Positions 1 to 6,883 of a DNA stretch of 9,591 nt are shown piece after piece. Below the pieces are notes generated by a model that saw nothing but the letters and a program-made list of their open reading frames with translations, was not told the DNA's origin and searched no databases. The stretch covers positions 1 through 9,591 of the forward strand of contig CAZNFR010000110.1 in assembly GCA_964572225.1 (NCBI GenBank), in the 5' to 3' direction. How positions within the stretch are numbered: position 1 is the first letter of the stretch; every line of letters starts with the position of its first letter. The position numbers were made by a program, and so were the translations under genes. Origin of the DNA: CAZNFR01 sp964572225. Lineage in GTDB: Bacteria > Bacteroidota > Bacteroidia > Bacteroidales > GCA-2748055.

Positions 1-56
1 CTCAACCTCTCAACCTCTCAACCTCTCAACCTCTCAACCTCTCAACCTCTCAACCC
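1..56. repeat. Octanucleotide tandem repeat, (CTCAACCT)n
   Basis: Seven head-to-tail copies of the 8-mer CTCAACCT fill these positions. The first six are identical and the seventh (49-56) has a C in place of the last T. The array is cut by the left edge of the window, so the true copy number is unknown. It ends exactly where the stop codon of the neighbouring minus-strand lyase gene begins (57-59), so on that gene's transcript it is an AGGTTGAG repeat directly after the stop. Because 8 is not a multiple of 3, copy changes would shift any frame reading through it. No unique spacers are present, so it is not a CRISPR. Confidence 0.95.
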
Positions 57-1520
57 CTACAGGCTTTCCCCGAAATCTTCCCTAAACCTGGCCATCAATT
101 TCTGTGGCCAGTCGCTCGTGGGTGCCAGTTTACCCATAAAGAACCGAAGCACAGGGGGCTCATCCACGAATTTGAGTCCGCCAACAAGATCCCGGTTCTT
201 ATACAACCATTTCACCCGGTCTAGCAAAAACAGGGTTTGCGAAAGTGTAAATACCCTTCTCGGGAAGGCAAGTCTGAGAAGCTCCATATCAGCAAGGATA
301 TCCTTTCCATTCTCATCGCGTTCGCTGGAGATGGTCCCTCTCTCCATTCCACGACATCCGGAAATGATATACAAAGCCGCAGCCAGAGCCCCTGCAGGAT
401 ACTCTTCCTGGGGAACGTGTGGCAGGAAACCCATGGCATCAATATGACAACCCAGGGCACCGGCCGGAGTTATTACGGGTATTCCCTCTTTATCAAGCTC
501 ATCCACGGCGTATTTTATAAATGAAGGAGACTGACCAATCACAGTTTCATCGGTGGTTTCATAAAGACCCACTGCCATGGCTTCGATCTCGCGAACCGAC
601 ATCCCACCATAAGTAAGGAATCCCTCATAGAGAGGAACCAGGTCCCTCATTTTCAGGAAGATTTCTTCACTGTCGGTGCATATACCCCCACCACGGGTGG
701 AGCTTACCTTGCGACTGGAGAAGTATACCAGATCAGACAACCCGCACATTTCATTGAGGATCTCCTTGATGGATACATTCTGGTATCCCTCCTCCCGATG
801 TTTGATGAAATAAGCGTTCTCACCAATGAGGCTTGCATCGAGTACTACCATGATGCCGTGTTCTTTGGCAATATTGGTAACCTCCCGCATATTGGCCATG
901 GAATAGGGCTGACCCCCGATCAGGTTGGTCGAAGCTTCAAAACGTACAAAAGGAATCCGTTCCGCACCATACTCAGCTATCAGAGCCCTGAACTTCTCCA
1001 CATCAATATTCCCCTTGAAAGGATTGTCGGATTTGATCTTAAGAGCCTGATCCGTATAAATCTCGAATACTTTACCCCCGTTCATCTCCATATGAGCCTT
1101 GGTGGTGGTGAAATGGTAATTCATCGGGATGATATCCCCTTCCTTGATGAAGGTCTGGGAAATGATGTTCTCTGCGGCCCTCCCCTGGTGAACAGGGAGG
1201 ATCAGCTGTTTGCCAAATACTTCACGCAGAGCTGCTTCCATACGGTAGAAACTCTGACTGCCAGCATAGGCATCGTCGGCCTGAAGCATGGACGAAATCT
1301 GATTGTCACTCATGGCATTGGTACCACTGTCGGTGAGCATATCCAGAAAAATGTCTTTGGTATTCAAAAGAAAGGTGTTGTATCCGCCCTCTTCAATGGC
1401 TTTGTACCGGTCTTCAATGGGTTTCAGAAATAATTTTTGTACTACCCTTACCTTGTGAAGTTCGACCGGTAATTGTTCGCCGCTCGCAAAAGAAATCACC
1501 GGAGATCCGTTCGTATTCAT
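57..1520 (-). CDS. Tyrosine phenol-lyase / tryptophanase family beta-eliminating lyase (PLP-dependent)
   Basis: This 487-residue cytoplasmic enzyme of the beta-eliminating lyase family would cleave an aromatic amino acid (tyrosine to phenol, or tryptophan to indole) plus pyruvate and ammonia. Residues 47-73 (YNTFLL..LTDSGTNAMSD) closely resemble tyrosine phenol-lyase. By comparison with remembered Citrobacter TPL and E. coli TnaA, visible active-site residues are Tyr85, HQGR 111-114, Phe137, Thr138, Asn199, Asp228, PLP lysine Lys271 and carboxylate-binding Arg416. Thr138 and Arg394 (in MERG) match the TPL pair that contacts the phenol ring, and E. coli TnaA has Ile at the second position. Two residues differ from both classic enzymes: Leu231 replaces the PLP-contacting Arg (TPL Arg217), and Val272 replaces the Asp after the lysine. 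It has about 20 extra N-terminal residues. ATG is at 1520. Family assignment is firm; tyrosine versus tryptophan specificity is open, and automated annotation would probably say tryptophanase. Confidence 0.9.
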   Translation of the reverse strand: MNTNGSPVISFASGEQLPVELHKVRVVQKLFLKPIEDRYKAIEEGGYNTFLLNTKDIFLDMLTDSGTNAMSDNQISSMLQADDAYAGSQSFYRMEAALREVFGKQLILPVHQGRAAENIISQTFIKEGDIIPMNYHFTTTKAHMEMNGGKVFEIYTDQALKIKSDNPFKGNIDVEKFRALIAEYGAERIPFVRFEASTNLIGGQPYSMANMREVTNIAKEHGIMVVLDASLIGENAYFIKHREEGYQNVSIKEILNEMCGLSDLVYFSSRKVSSTRGGGICTDSEEIFLKMRDLVPLYEGFLTYGGMSVREIEAMAVGLYETTDETVIGQSPSFIKYAVDELDKEGIPVITPAGALGCHIDAMGFLPHVPQEEYPAGALAAALYIISGCRGMERGTISSERDENGKDILADMELLRLAFPRRVFTLSQTLFLLDRVKWLYKNRDLVGGLKFVDEPPVLRFFMGKLAPTSDWPQKLMARFREDFGESL

Positions 1521-1561
1521 GAAGTTTTGTTTTAGTTAATAATTGATATTCAGGATGTTAA

Positions 1562-1598
1562 TTGTTATGCTAAATAACAGTGTTACTCAACATAACAA
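1562..1598 (-). promoter_or_regulatory. Two tandem 17-bp dyads (TGTTA-N7-TAACA), candidate operator
   Basis: Read on the minus strand, 1581-1597 and 1563-1579 are each TGTTA-N7-TAACA, separated by a single base (1580). The whole block is also one larger imperfect palindrome centred on 1580, with 15 of 18 positions pairing and outer arms TTGTTATG/CATAACAA. It lies 42-78 bp before the lyase ATG and overlaps the end of a -7-like element. This fits a repressor or CRP-type dimer binding two adjacent sites 18 bp apart. A hairpin in the mRNA leader is the alternative. The regulator is unknown. Confidence 0.6.
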
Positions 1599-1603
1599 AT
1601 ATA
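1596..1603 (-). promoter_or_regulatory. Candidate Bacteroidota -7 element TATATTTG for the lyase gene
   Basis: On the minus strand this octamer fits the Bacteroidota -7 consensus TAnnTTTG exactly. It would place the transcription start inside the adjacent dyad block and give a leader of about 70 bases. About 19 bases upstream there is only TTTTC rather than a clean TTTG -33 element, so the call rests on the -7 box. Confidence 0.45.
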
Positions 1604-1794
1604 TTATTTTAAGTTCTGAAAAGGATGAAAAAACACAGACTGTCTGCTAATTAAAAAGATTCTAAACAAACGATAAGGAGTTTCTGAGATTCTCAATAAA
1701 AGCTATAGCGGGGGGTGGTTGCCGGTCATCTGTTTCCCATTCTGAAGGAAGATTTTGACAACAGGAATCCTCCTCTCATCCAAAGCTTTGGTAT

Positions 1795-1815
1795 ATTTCA
1801 TTTCAGGAATGAAAT
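1795..1815. promoter_or_regulatory. Inverted repeat ahead of the sulfatase gene; remainder of the 1521-1860 intergenic region
   Basis: Perfect 8-bp arms ATTTCATT and AATGAAAT flank a 5-base loop (TCAGG), 46 bp before the sulfatase ATG. The left arm overlaps TATATTTC (1793-1800 with its flank), one base off the TAnnTTTG -7 consensus, so this may be an operator at the sulfatase promoter. The other 340 bases between the divergent lyase and sulfatase genes hold the lyase promoter and dyads, plus featureless sequence between about 1620 and 1790. I see no small gene or RNA there. Confidence 0.3.
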
Positions 1816-1860
1816 GGGTATCTTTCCATCCTCTTATTGCTTTTTCTGATCCATCACATT

Positions 1861-3162
1861 ATGAATACCAACCGAATTATCACTTCGATGACCGTCTGCA
1901 CCCTGATGGCATCCTGTTCCTCACCAAAAAATGAGCAACCCAACGTGATCCTGATCATGGCCGATGATATGGGATATGAATGCCTGGGGGTAAATGGTGC
2001 TGCCGACTATAAAACGCCTGTATTGGATAACCTGGCCCGGACCGGTGCAAACTTTACTCAATGCATCTCCCAGCCTCTTTGTACTCCCTCGAGGGTAAAG
2101 ATCATGACCGGCATGTATAATTTTCGGAATTATGAGACTTTTGAGTACCTCAACCCGGAAACCTTTTCTTTTGGGAAACTGATGAAGGAAGCCGGATACA
2201 AAACGGCCATTGCCGGGAAATGGCAGTTAAACGGATATATTTTTAATCATGCCGGCGGACAGGATATAAACCGTCCCTATGAGCATGGGTTTGATGAGTT
2301 TTGTTTATGGCAGGTGAATAAGAACAAAAGGGAAGGTGAACGTTATGCTGATCCACTGATCGTTAAAAACGGGAGTGAAATAGCGGGGTTGGATGACTCC
2401 TATGGTCCGGATGTTTTTGCGGATTTTGTTCTGGATTTCATCGACCGGCATGAGGATGAAAAGTTTTTCATCTACTACCCCATGGTCCTTGTGCATGATC
2501 CTTTTGTACCTACTCCGGATGATCGTGAGTGGGAAAATCCTGAAAACCGGTATGATGGAGATACGGCCTATTTTAAAAGCATGATGAGTTACACCGACAA
2601 GATTGTGGGGAGGATTACCCGGCATTTGAAGGAAAAAGACCTCTTTGATAATACTTTGCTGATCTTCACCGGGGATAATGGTACGCATACCCGCATATTT
2701 ACCCGGGTTGATTCGGGGTATTACCAGGGGGGAAAGGGCAGTATGACCGATGCCGGGACCCGGGTTCCCCTGGTGGTTTCGTGGCCTGATGGGATGGAGG
2801 GTTCTTTTACTTACGACGGACTGGTGGAGTTCAGCGATTTCTTTGCCACCCTGAATGATCTGGCCGGACTGGAGCATACTTCGGACGGGAAAAGTCTGTT
2901 GCCTTTATTGAAAGGAGAGACCGAGAGTCATCGCGAAAGGGTATTTGTTCATTATGAACCCGGGTGGGGGAATTTTCCGAATGGGAGGTTTATCCGCAAC
3001 CTCGAATATAAATTATACCACGACGGTCGCTTTTATCATATTTCCGGGGATCCCCTGGAACAAAACCCGCTCGATACAACCAATCTGAGTCCGCAGTTGT
3101 TAACCCTTAAAAGAAACCTGGAAATGGAACTGAAGGAGTTCCCTCCTCCCGGTTTTGAATAA
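1861..3162 (+). CDS. Sulfatase (Cys-type, formylglycine-dependent), lipoprotein
   Basis: This 433-residue sulfatase of the alkaline-phosphatase superfamily hydrolyses sulfate esters. The start is taken as the ATG at 1861. An in-frame TTG at 1837 would add eight residues before the signal peptide and is less likely. The N-terminus is a lipoprotein signal ending in MASC, with Cys19 as the lipidated residue, so it is placed on a membrane facing the periplasm or outside. Metal ligands Asp35-Asp36 follow VILIMADD. The CTPSR motif at 74-78 makes Cys74 the residue converted to formylglycine. GK 119-120, His212, Asp272-Asn273 and Lys292 complete the usual active site. The length suits a compact S1-type sulfatase. 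The substrate cannot be read from the sequence, and no glycosidase or SusC/SusD pair is in view. It needs a maturation enzyme encoded elsewhere. It lies 11 bp before pncB and is probably cotranscribed with it. Confidence 0.93.
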   Translation: MNTNRIITSMTVCTLMASCSSPKNEQPNVILIMADDMGYECLGVNGAADYKTPVLDNLARTGANFTQCISQPLCTPSRVKIMTGMYNFRNYETFEYLNPETFSFGKLMKEAGYKTAIAGKWQLNGYIFNHAGGQDINRPYEHGFDEFCLWQVNKNKREGERYADPLIVKNGSEIAGLDDSYGPDVFADFVLDFIDRHEDEKFFIYYPMVLVHDPFVPTPDDREWENPENRYDGDTAYFKSMMSYTDKIVGRITRHLKEKDLFDNTLLIFTGDNGTHTRIFTRVDSGYYQGGKGSMTDAGTRVPLVVSWPDGMEGSFTYDGLVEFSDFFATLNDLAGLEHTSDGKSLLPLLKGETESHRERVFVHYEPGWGNFPNGRFIRNLEYKLYHDGRFYHISGDPLEQNPLDTTNLSPQLLTLKRNLEMELKEFPPPGFE

Positions 3163-3173
3163 GGGATTGCCCG

Positions 3174-4583
3174 ATGGAATTACAGTTGAATGCAACCTAC
3201 ACGGATTTTTACGAGATCACCATGGGACAGGCCTATTTCTTATCCGGTGATCATGAAAAACCTGCATGCTTTGACTACTTCTTTCGTAAGAGCCCCTTTA
3301 ACGGTGGATATGTCGTTTTCGCGGGATTAGGTCCCTTGTTGGAAATCCTCGAGAATTTTACGTTTAGCAGGGATGATCTTGAGAAATTAAAAGCGTATAA
3401 GCTGGACCCGAAGTACCTCCATTATTTGGAAAACTTTTCATTCAAAGGCAGCATTCATTCAGTACGGGAAGGTGAGCCGGTATTTCCGGAAGAACCGGTG
3501 ATCCGTGTGGAAGCAAATGTAATTGAGGCCCAGCTGATTGAAAGCCTGTTGTTGAACTACATAAATTATCAATCTCTGGTTGCAACCAAAGCCTATCGCA
3601 TAAGGATGGTGGCCGGTGATGCGGTTTTATCTGATTTTGGATTGCGGAGGGCGCAGGGTACAGGGGCCAATCTGGCGGCCCGGTCGGCCGTGATAGGCGG
3701 ATTCGACTCAACGAGCAATACTATGGCTGCGCTCGGATTTGACTTACAGGCCAGTGGCACCATGGCTCATTCCTTTGTTCAGAGTCAGGAAGATGAGTTG
3801 ACAGCCTTCCGGAAGTATGCTAATGCGCATCCGGACAGTTCGGTGTTACTGGTCGACACTTACGACTCTCTGAGGTCGGGGATCCCCAATGCCATCAGGG
3901 TTGCCCGGGAACTGCGTGAGGAAGGTCATGAGTTAAAAGCCATCCGGCTCGACAGCGGTGATCTGGCTTATCAGGCAAAGAAAGCACGGAAGATGCTGGA
4001 TGAGGCAGGTTTCCCGGAGGTAAGGATCGCTGCTTCCAATCAGCTGGATGAACATCTCATTTATAGTCTGCGCCGGCAGAACGCCCCTATCGATCTTTTT
4101 GGGGTGGGGACCAGTCTGGTCACCGGCTCGCCCGATGGGGCGTTGGACGGAGTATACAAGCTATCCTCCTTTGATGGAAAACCTCGTCTGAAACTTTCTG
4201 AAAACCGCGCAAAAATGACCCTGCCGGGAATAAAAAAGGTAGCGAGGCTGCTTGATGAGGATGGGAGTTTTTTCGGGGCCGACCTGGTGATGCTGGAAGA
4301 GGAGAAGGATCCCGGAAGAATGATTCACCCTTCACACCCGGATAAGAGCATGGAAACCGGAAAGCTGGAAAAAGAAGAGGTCCTTTCAACCGTGATGAAA
4401 AGAGGATTGAGAAGCGAGAGCGGGACTTCTCCGGCGGAAATTTCCAGGTATTGTAAAGAAAGGATGAGTCTTCTTCCCGATGAATACAAGCGATTTGAAA
4501 ATCCGCATGTATACAAGATAGGGATCAGTGAGTCCCTTCATTCGTTAAGGGAAAAATTAAGGCAAAAATACAGCCAAACATAA
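3174..4583 (+). CDS. pncB: Nicotinate phosphoribosyltransferase
   Basis: This 469-residue cytoplasmic enzyme joins nicotinate to PRPP, with ATP hydrolysis, to make nicotinate mononucleotide in the Preiss-Handler branch of NAD salvage (EC 6.3.4.21). Family signatures occur in order: the N-terminal TDFYEITMGQAYF (10-22), FFR plus NGGYVVFAGL (36-52), DFGLRRAQG (154-162), GGFDSTSN (175-182), GTMAH (195-199), LLVDTYDS (225-232), RLDSGD (258-263) and FGVGT..TGSPDGALDGVYKL (309-330). His199 in GTMAH corresponds to the histidine phosphorylated in the enterobacterial enzyme. Length is normal and no key block is missing. The ATG lies 11 bp after the sulfatase stop, and pncA begins 10 bp after its own stop, so all three genes probably share a transcript. 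The C-terminal 100 residues are charged and less conserved. The assignment is secure. Confidence 0.97.
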   Translation: MELQLNATYTDFYEITMGQAYFLSGDHEKPACFDYFFRKSPFNGGYVVFAGLGPLLEILENFTFSRDDLEKLKAYKLDPKYLHYLENFSFKGSIHSVREGEPVFPEEPVIRVEANVIEAQLIESLLLNYINYQSLVATKAYRIRMVAGDAVLSDFGLRRAQGTGANLAARSAVIGGFDSTSNTMAALGFDLQASGTMAHSFVQSQEDELTAFRKYANAHPDSSVLLVDTYDSLRSGIPNAIRVARELREEGHELKAIRLDSGDLAYQAKKARKMLDEAGFPEVRIAASNQLDEHLIYSLRRQNAPIDLFGVGTSLVTGSPDGALDGVYKLSSFDGKPRLKLSENRAKMTLPGIKKVARLLDEDGSFFGADLVMLEEEKDPGRMIHPSHPDKSMETGKLEKEEVLSTVMKRGLRSESGTSPAEISRYCKERMSLLPDEYKRFENPHVYKIGISESLHSLREKLRQKYSQT

Positions 4584-4593
4584 ACCTAAGGAT

Positions 4594-5205
4594 ATGAAAG
4601 CATTACTGATTATTGACGTACAGAATGATTTTCTACCGGGAGGATCGCTGGAGGTACCCGGGGGCGACCGTATCCTGCCGGTGATTAACCGGATCTCGGG
4701 CGGTTTTGACCTCGTGGTGGCAACCCAGGACTGGCATCCGGCGGATCATATGAGTTTTGCCTCCAATCACCAGGGTAAAAAGCCCTTTGAGGAGGGAATG
4801 GTGGGAGGAATTGAGCAGGTATTGTGGCCCGACCATTGTGTACAGGGGACGGAAGGGGCCGGTTTCTCGGAGGATCTGGACATGAGGCCTGTTGAGGCCA
4901 TTTTCAGGAAGGGGATGGACAGGGAAATAGACTCTTACAGTGGGTTTTACGATAACGGGCATAAAAAATCGGTCGGACTGGCGGAATATCTTAAGAGTAA
5001 GGGAGTGAGGGAGTTGTTTGTTTCGGGCCTTGCGGGTGATGTTTGCGTTTATTTCACGCTGAAAGATGCGCTTAAGGAGGGATTCCGGACCTGGTTGATT
5101 GAAGATGCCACTCAGGCCCTGGATCCGGAGAAGTTTGAAGAGCAAAAGGCAGAGCTCCGGAATTTAGGGGCAGGTGTGGTTCAGAGCTGTGTATTTGATA
5201 GCTGA
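4594..5205 (+). CDS. pncA: Nicotinamidase
   Basis: This 203-residue cysteine hydrolase of the isochorismatase-like fold deamidates nicotinamide to nicotinate and ammonia (EC 3.5.1.19), supplying the substrate of the preceding pncB product. The catalytic triad is visible as Asp8 (IIDVQNDF), Lys106 (FRKG) and Cys151 (GLAGDVCV, with the cis-peptide just before it). Metal ligands are Asp46 and His48 in QDWHPADH and His81 in WPDHCV. The SYSGFYDNG segment (114-122) is also typical. The length matches bacterial PncA. The start is an ATG 10 bp after pncB, with an AAGGA close upstream (4587-4591). Adjacency of pncB and pncA gives two consecutive steps of NAD salvage on one transcript. No clear intrinsic terminator follows; only a short 5-bp stem (5273-5286) without a good T tract is seen. 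Confidence 0.96.
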   Translation: MKALLIIDVQNDFLPGGSLEVPGGDRILPVINRISGGFDLVVATQDWHPADHMSFASNHQGKKPFEEGMVGGIEQVLWPDHCVQGTEGAGFSEDLDMRPVEAIFRKGMDREIDSYSGFYDNGHKKSVGLAEYLKSKGVRELFVSGLAGDVCVYFTLKDALKEGFRTWLIEDATQALDPEKFEEQKAELRNLGAGVVQSCVFDS

Positions 5206-5310
5206 CTCTAAGGAAACCGAATACCGAAGGGTCAATGTTCTTAGCCTTGGGATTCCGGGTAGTTACTGATGACTGAATTCCTTCAGCAGAATAGATTTCC
5301 TTTTTGCATA

Positions 5311-5318
5311 TAATTTTG
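5311..5318 (+). promoter_or_regulatory. Candidate -7 element TAATTTTG for the aldo/keto reductase gene
   Basis: The octamer fits the Bacteroidota -7 consensus TAnnTTTG and lies 38 bp before the ATG at 5357, giving a short leader of about 30 bases. No clean TTTG is seen at the usual -33 distance. Together with the 151-bp gap after pncA, it suggests the reductase has its own promoter. Confidence 0.45.
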
Positions 5319-5356
5319 TAATATTAGGCTTGCAAACCCGATAAGCAAAACTTACC

Positions 5357-6673
5357 ATGAACAAGCAAGCCGGAAGAAGAAACTTCCTTAAAAAATCGGT
5401 CCTGGGCCTGGCAGGCACCGGGATGGTGGTTAACCACGGCAGAATTAACCCGAAAGATGAAGAAAAACCTGTAATTAAACGATACCGTACTCTGGGACGG
5501 ACGGGATTTCGCGTGTCGGATTTTGGAAGCGGATCGCCTTCGAGTGAGGGGGTTCTGAGGGCGCTTCTGGACGCGGGTGTGAACGTCATTGATACCGGAG
5601 AGGCATACGGGAACGGGAACAATGAGAAATTGATTGCCAGAGTGTTAAAGGACTACGACCGGTCGAAGATTTTCATCAATTCCAAGCTGCTACCGGAGGA
5701 AGGGGCTTTCCCCTCGAAGGAGGAGGTTATAAAGCGGACGCTGGCATCGCTGGAAAGGCTGGAAACTGATTATGTGGATTGCATGATGATTCACAGTGCT
5801 GAGAGTTCGAAGATCATGAAGGACGAGGCCTTTCATGAGGGAATGAAACAAATGATAAAAGAAGGTAAGGTGCGGTCGGTCGGTGTTTCCTGTCATGGAA
5901 ACAACCACCTGGTGAATCCGGATGAGAGTCTGGACACCATCCTCATGGCGGCTGTGGAAGACGGCAGGTTTGATGTGATTCAGCTGGCGTATAATTTCTT
6001 TAACAGGGATAAGGCCGAAAAGGTCCTAAATGCCTGTGAGCAGAAGAATATGGGAACGCAGATCATCAAATCCAATCCCATCCAGCTGTTTATGATGTTG
6101 GATGAGAGGATCAATCAGACCCGGGCGGAAGGAAAGGAACCCAATGAATATACCCTTCAGTTTTATGAAAAGTTCAAGGCAATGACTGAGGAAGGGAAGA
6201 AGTTTTTTGCAGACTACGGACTTGAAACGGAAAGGGAGTTGATGGATGCAGCCATGAAATTTGTACTTTGTAACGATAAGGCGCACACAGTGTTGTGGGC
6301 ATTCAACAATTTCGGGGATGTGGAAGATATGCTGAGTATGTCGGGGGAAGGGTCCGGGCAGGGTGAACTGGGAATGTTGGAAACCTACAACAAGGCTTTT
6401 GGGCGGCTGAATTGCAGGATAGGATGTAATGACTGCGAGGCGGCATGTCCTAATGGAGTTGCTGTAAATTACATAATGCGGTATAACTATTACTACACTC
6501 GTAAGGGCAGGCAGCGGGAAGCGATTGAAAAGTTTGCGGCCTTGCCGGGCAACAAACCCGCAGAGGCTTGTATGGATTGTCCGGGATACTGCGAGAGTGC
6601 ATGTCGATATGGGGTATCAACCCGGGCGGTTCTGGCAGCGGCAGAGAATAATCTGAGGATACATTTGGCTTAG
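5357..6673 (+). CDS. Tat-exported aldo/keto reductase with C-terminal iron-sulfur domain
   Basis: This is a 438-residue redox enzyme. The N-terminus RRNFLKK (7-13) followed by a hydrophobic, glycine-rich stretch (14-25) is a twin-arginine signal, so it is probably folded with its cofactor in the cytoplasm and then exported. Residues 42-325 form an aldo/keto reductase barrel with the full tetrad visible: Asp79 and Tyr84 (VIDTGEAYG), Lys110 (INSK) and His146 (MIHSA). The C-terminus has two cysteine quartets, Cys353/357/360/364 (followed by Pro) and Cys405/408/412/416, as expected for one or two [4Fe-4S] clusters passing electrons to or from the barrel. The physiological substrate is unknown. 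It ends just before a strong terminator and is convergent with tRNA-Ser. The family call is secure; export is inferred from the signal only. Confidence 0.93.
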   Translation: MNKQAGRRNFLKKSVLGLAGTGMVVNHGRINPKDEEKPVIKRYRTLGRTGFRVSDFGSGSPSSEGVLRALLDAGVNVIDTGEAYGNGNNEKLIARVLKDYDRSKIFINSKLLPEEGAFPSKEEVIKRTLASLERLETDYVDCMMIHSAESSKIMKDEAFHEGMKQMIKEGKVRSVGVSCHGNNHLVNPDESLDTILMAAVEDGRFDVIQLAYNFFNRDKAEKVLNACEQKNMGTQIIKSNPIQLFMMLDERINQTRAEGKEPNEYTLQFYEKFKAMTEEGKKFFADYGLETERELMDAAMKFVLCNDKAHTVLWAFNNFGDVEDMLSMSGEGSGQGELGMLETYNKAFGRLNCRIGCNDCEAACPNGVAVNYIMRYNYYYTRKGRQREAIEKFAALPGNKPAEACMDCPGYCESACRYGVSTRAVLAAAENNLRIHLA

Positions 6674-6691
6674 GCGTTAATCCTTTGCTAT

Positions 6692-6730
6692 ACAAAGAAG
6701 CCTCCGGTTTTCCTGGAGGCTTCTTTGTTT
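6692..6730 (+). terminator. Intrinsic terminator between the aldo/keto reductase gene and tRNA-Ser
   Basis: A perfect 14-bp stem (6692-6705 with 6715-6728) and a 9-base loop begin 18 bases after the reductase stop. The plus-strand 3' arm is T-rich and followed by TT, as in a Rho-independent terminator. The minus-strand tRNA gene converges on it from the right, so the hairpin may serve both strands, although the minus-strand side lacks a T tract after the stem. Confidence 0.85.
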
Positions 6731-6743
6731 GGGATTTGAATTG

Positions 6744-6831
6744 CGGAGAAAGAGGGATTCGAACCCCCGGTCCGCACAAGGCGGACAACGGTTTTCGAGA
6801 CCGCCCCGTTCGACCACTCCGGCATTTCTCC
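6744..6831 (-). tRNA. tRNA-Ser (anticodon CGA)
   Basis: The minus strand folds as an 88-base class II tRNA. The acceptor stem is GGAGAAA (6825-6831) with TTTCTCC, discriminator G at 6744. The anticodon loop is CTCGAAA with anticodon CGA (6795-6797), reading UCG codons. A long variable arm with a 6-bp stem (GTCCGC/GCGGAC) is diagnostic of serine, and the T loop is TTCGAAT. It closely resembles E. coli serU. CCA is not encoded (the following bases are CAA), so it must be added after transcription. Confidence 0.97.
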
Positions 6832-6867
6832 GTGGCCAGGTTGTTTCAAAGATGCTTTTAGCAAATT

Positions 6868-6883
6868 TGTTACAAAAGTAACA
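6868..6883 (-). promoter_or_regulatory. Candidate tRNA-Ser promoter region with a TGTTAC-N4-GTAACA dyad
   Basis: A perfect 6-bp inverted repeat with an AAAA spacer lies 37 bp upstream of the tRNA. It contains TACTTTTG (6873-6880 on the minus strand), which fits the TAnnTTTG -7 consensus. A second possibility is CATCTTTG closer to the tRNA, with a TTTG about 18 bases upstream of it. The dyad has the same TGTTA/TAACA half-sites as the lyase operator but with a 6-base spacer. Confidence 0.35.

Noticed and set aside
1..56. CRISPR-like repeat array
   Set aside because: The 8-mers are contiguous with no spacers, so it is a simple tandem repeat.
118..1433. Plus-strand reading frames opposite the lyase gene
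   Set aside because: They are antisense to a clearly conserved PLP enzyme and show no family motifs of their own.
1570..1593. Seven-codon minus-strand mini-ORF ahead of the lyase, a possible TnaC-like leader peptide
   Set aside because: It has no tryptophan or tyrosine codon, and its ATG lies at or before the predicted transcription start.
1837..1860. Upstream TTG start for the sulfatase
   Set aside because: The ATG at 1861 begins a compact lipoprotein signal; the eight extra residues only lengthen it without benefit.
5273..5286. Short stem after pncA as a terminator
   Set aside because: Only five base pairs and no T tract directly after it.
5263..5622. Minus-strand frame covering the pncA-reductase gap
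   Set aside because: Mostly antisense to the Tat signal and barrel start; no motif or promoter supports it.
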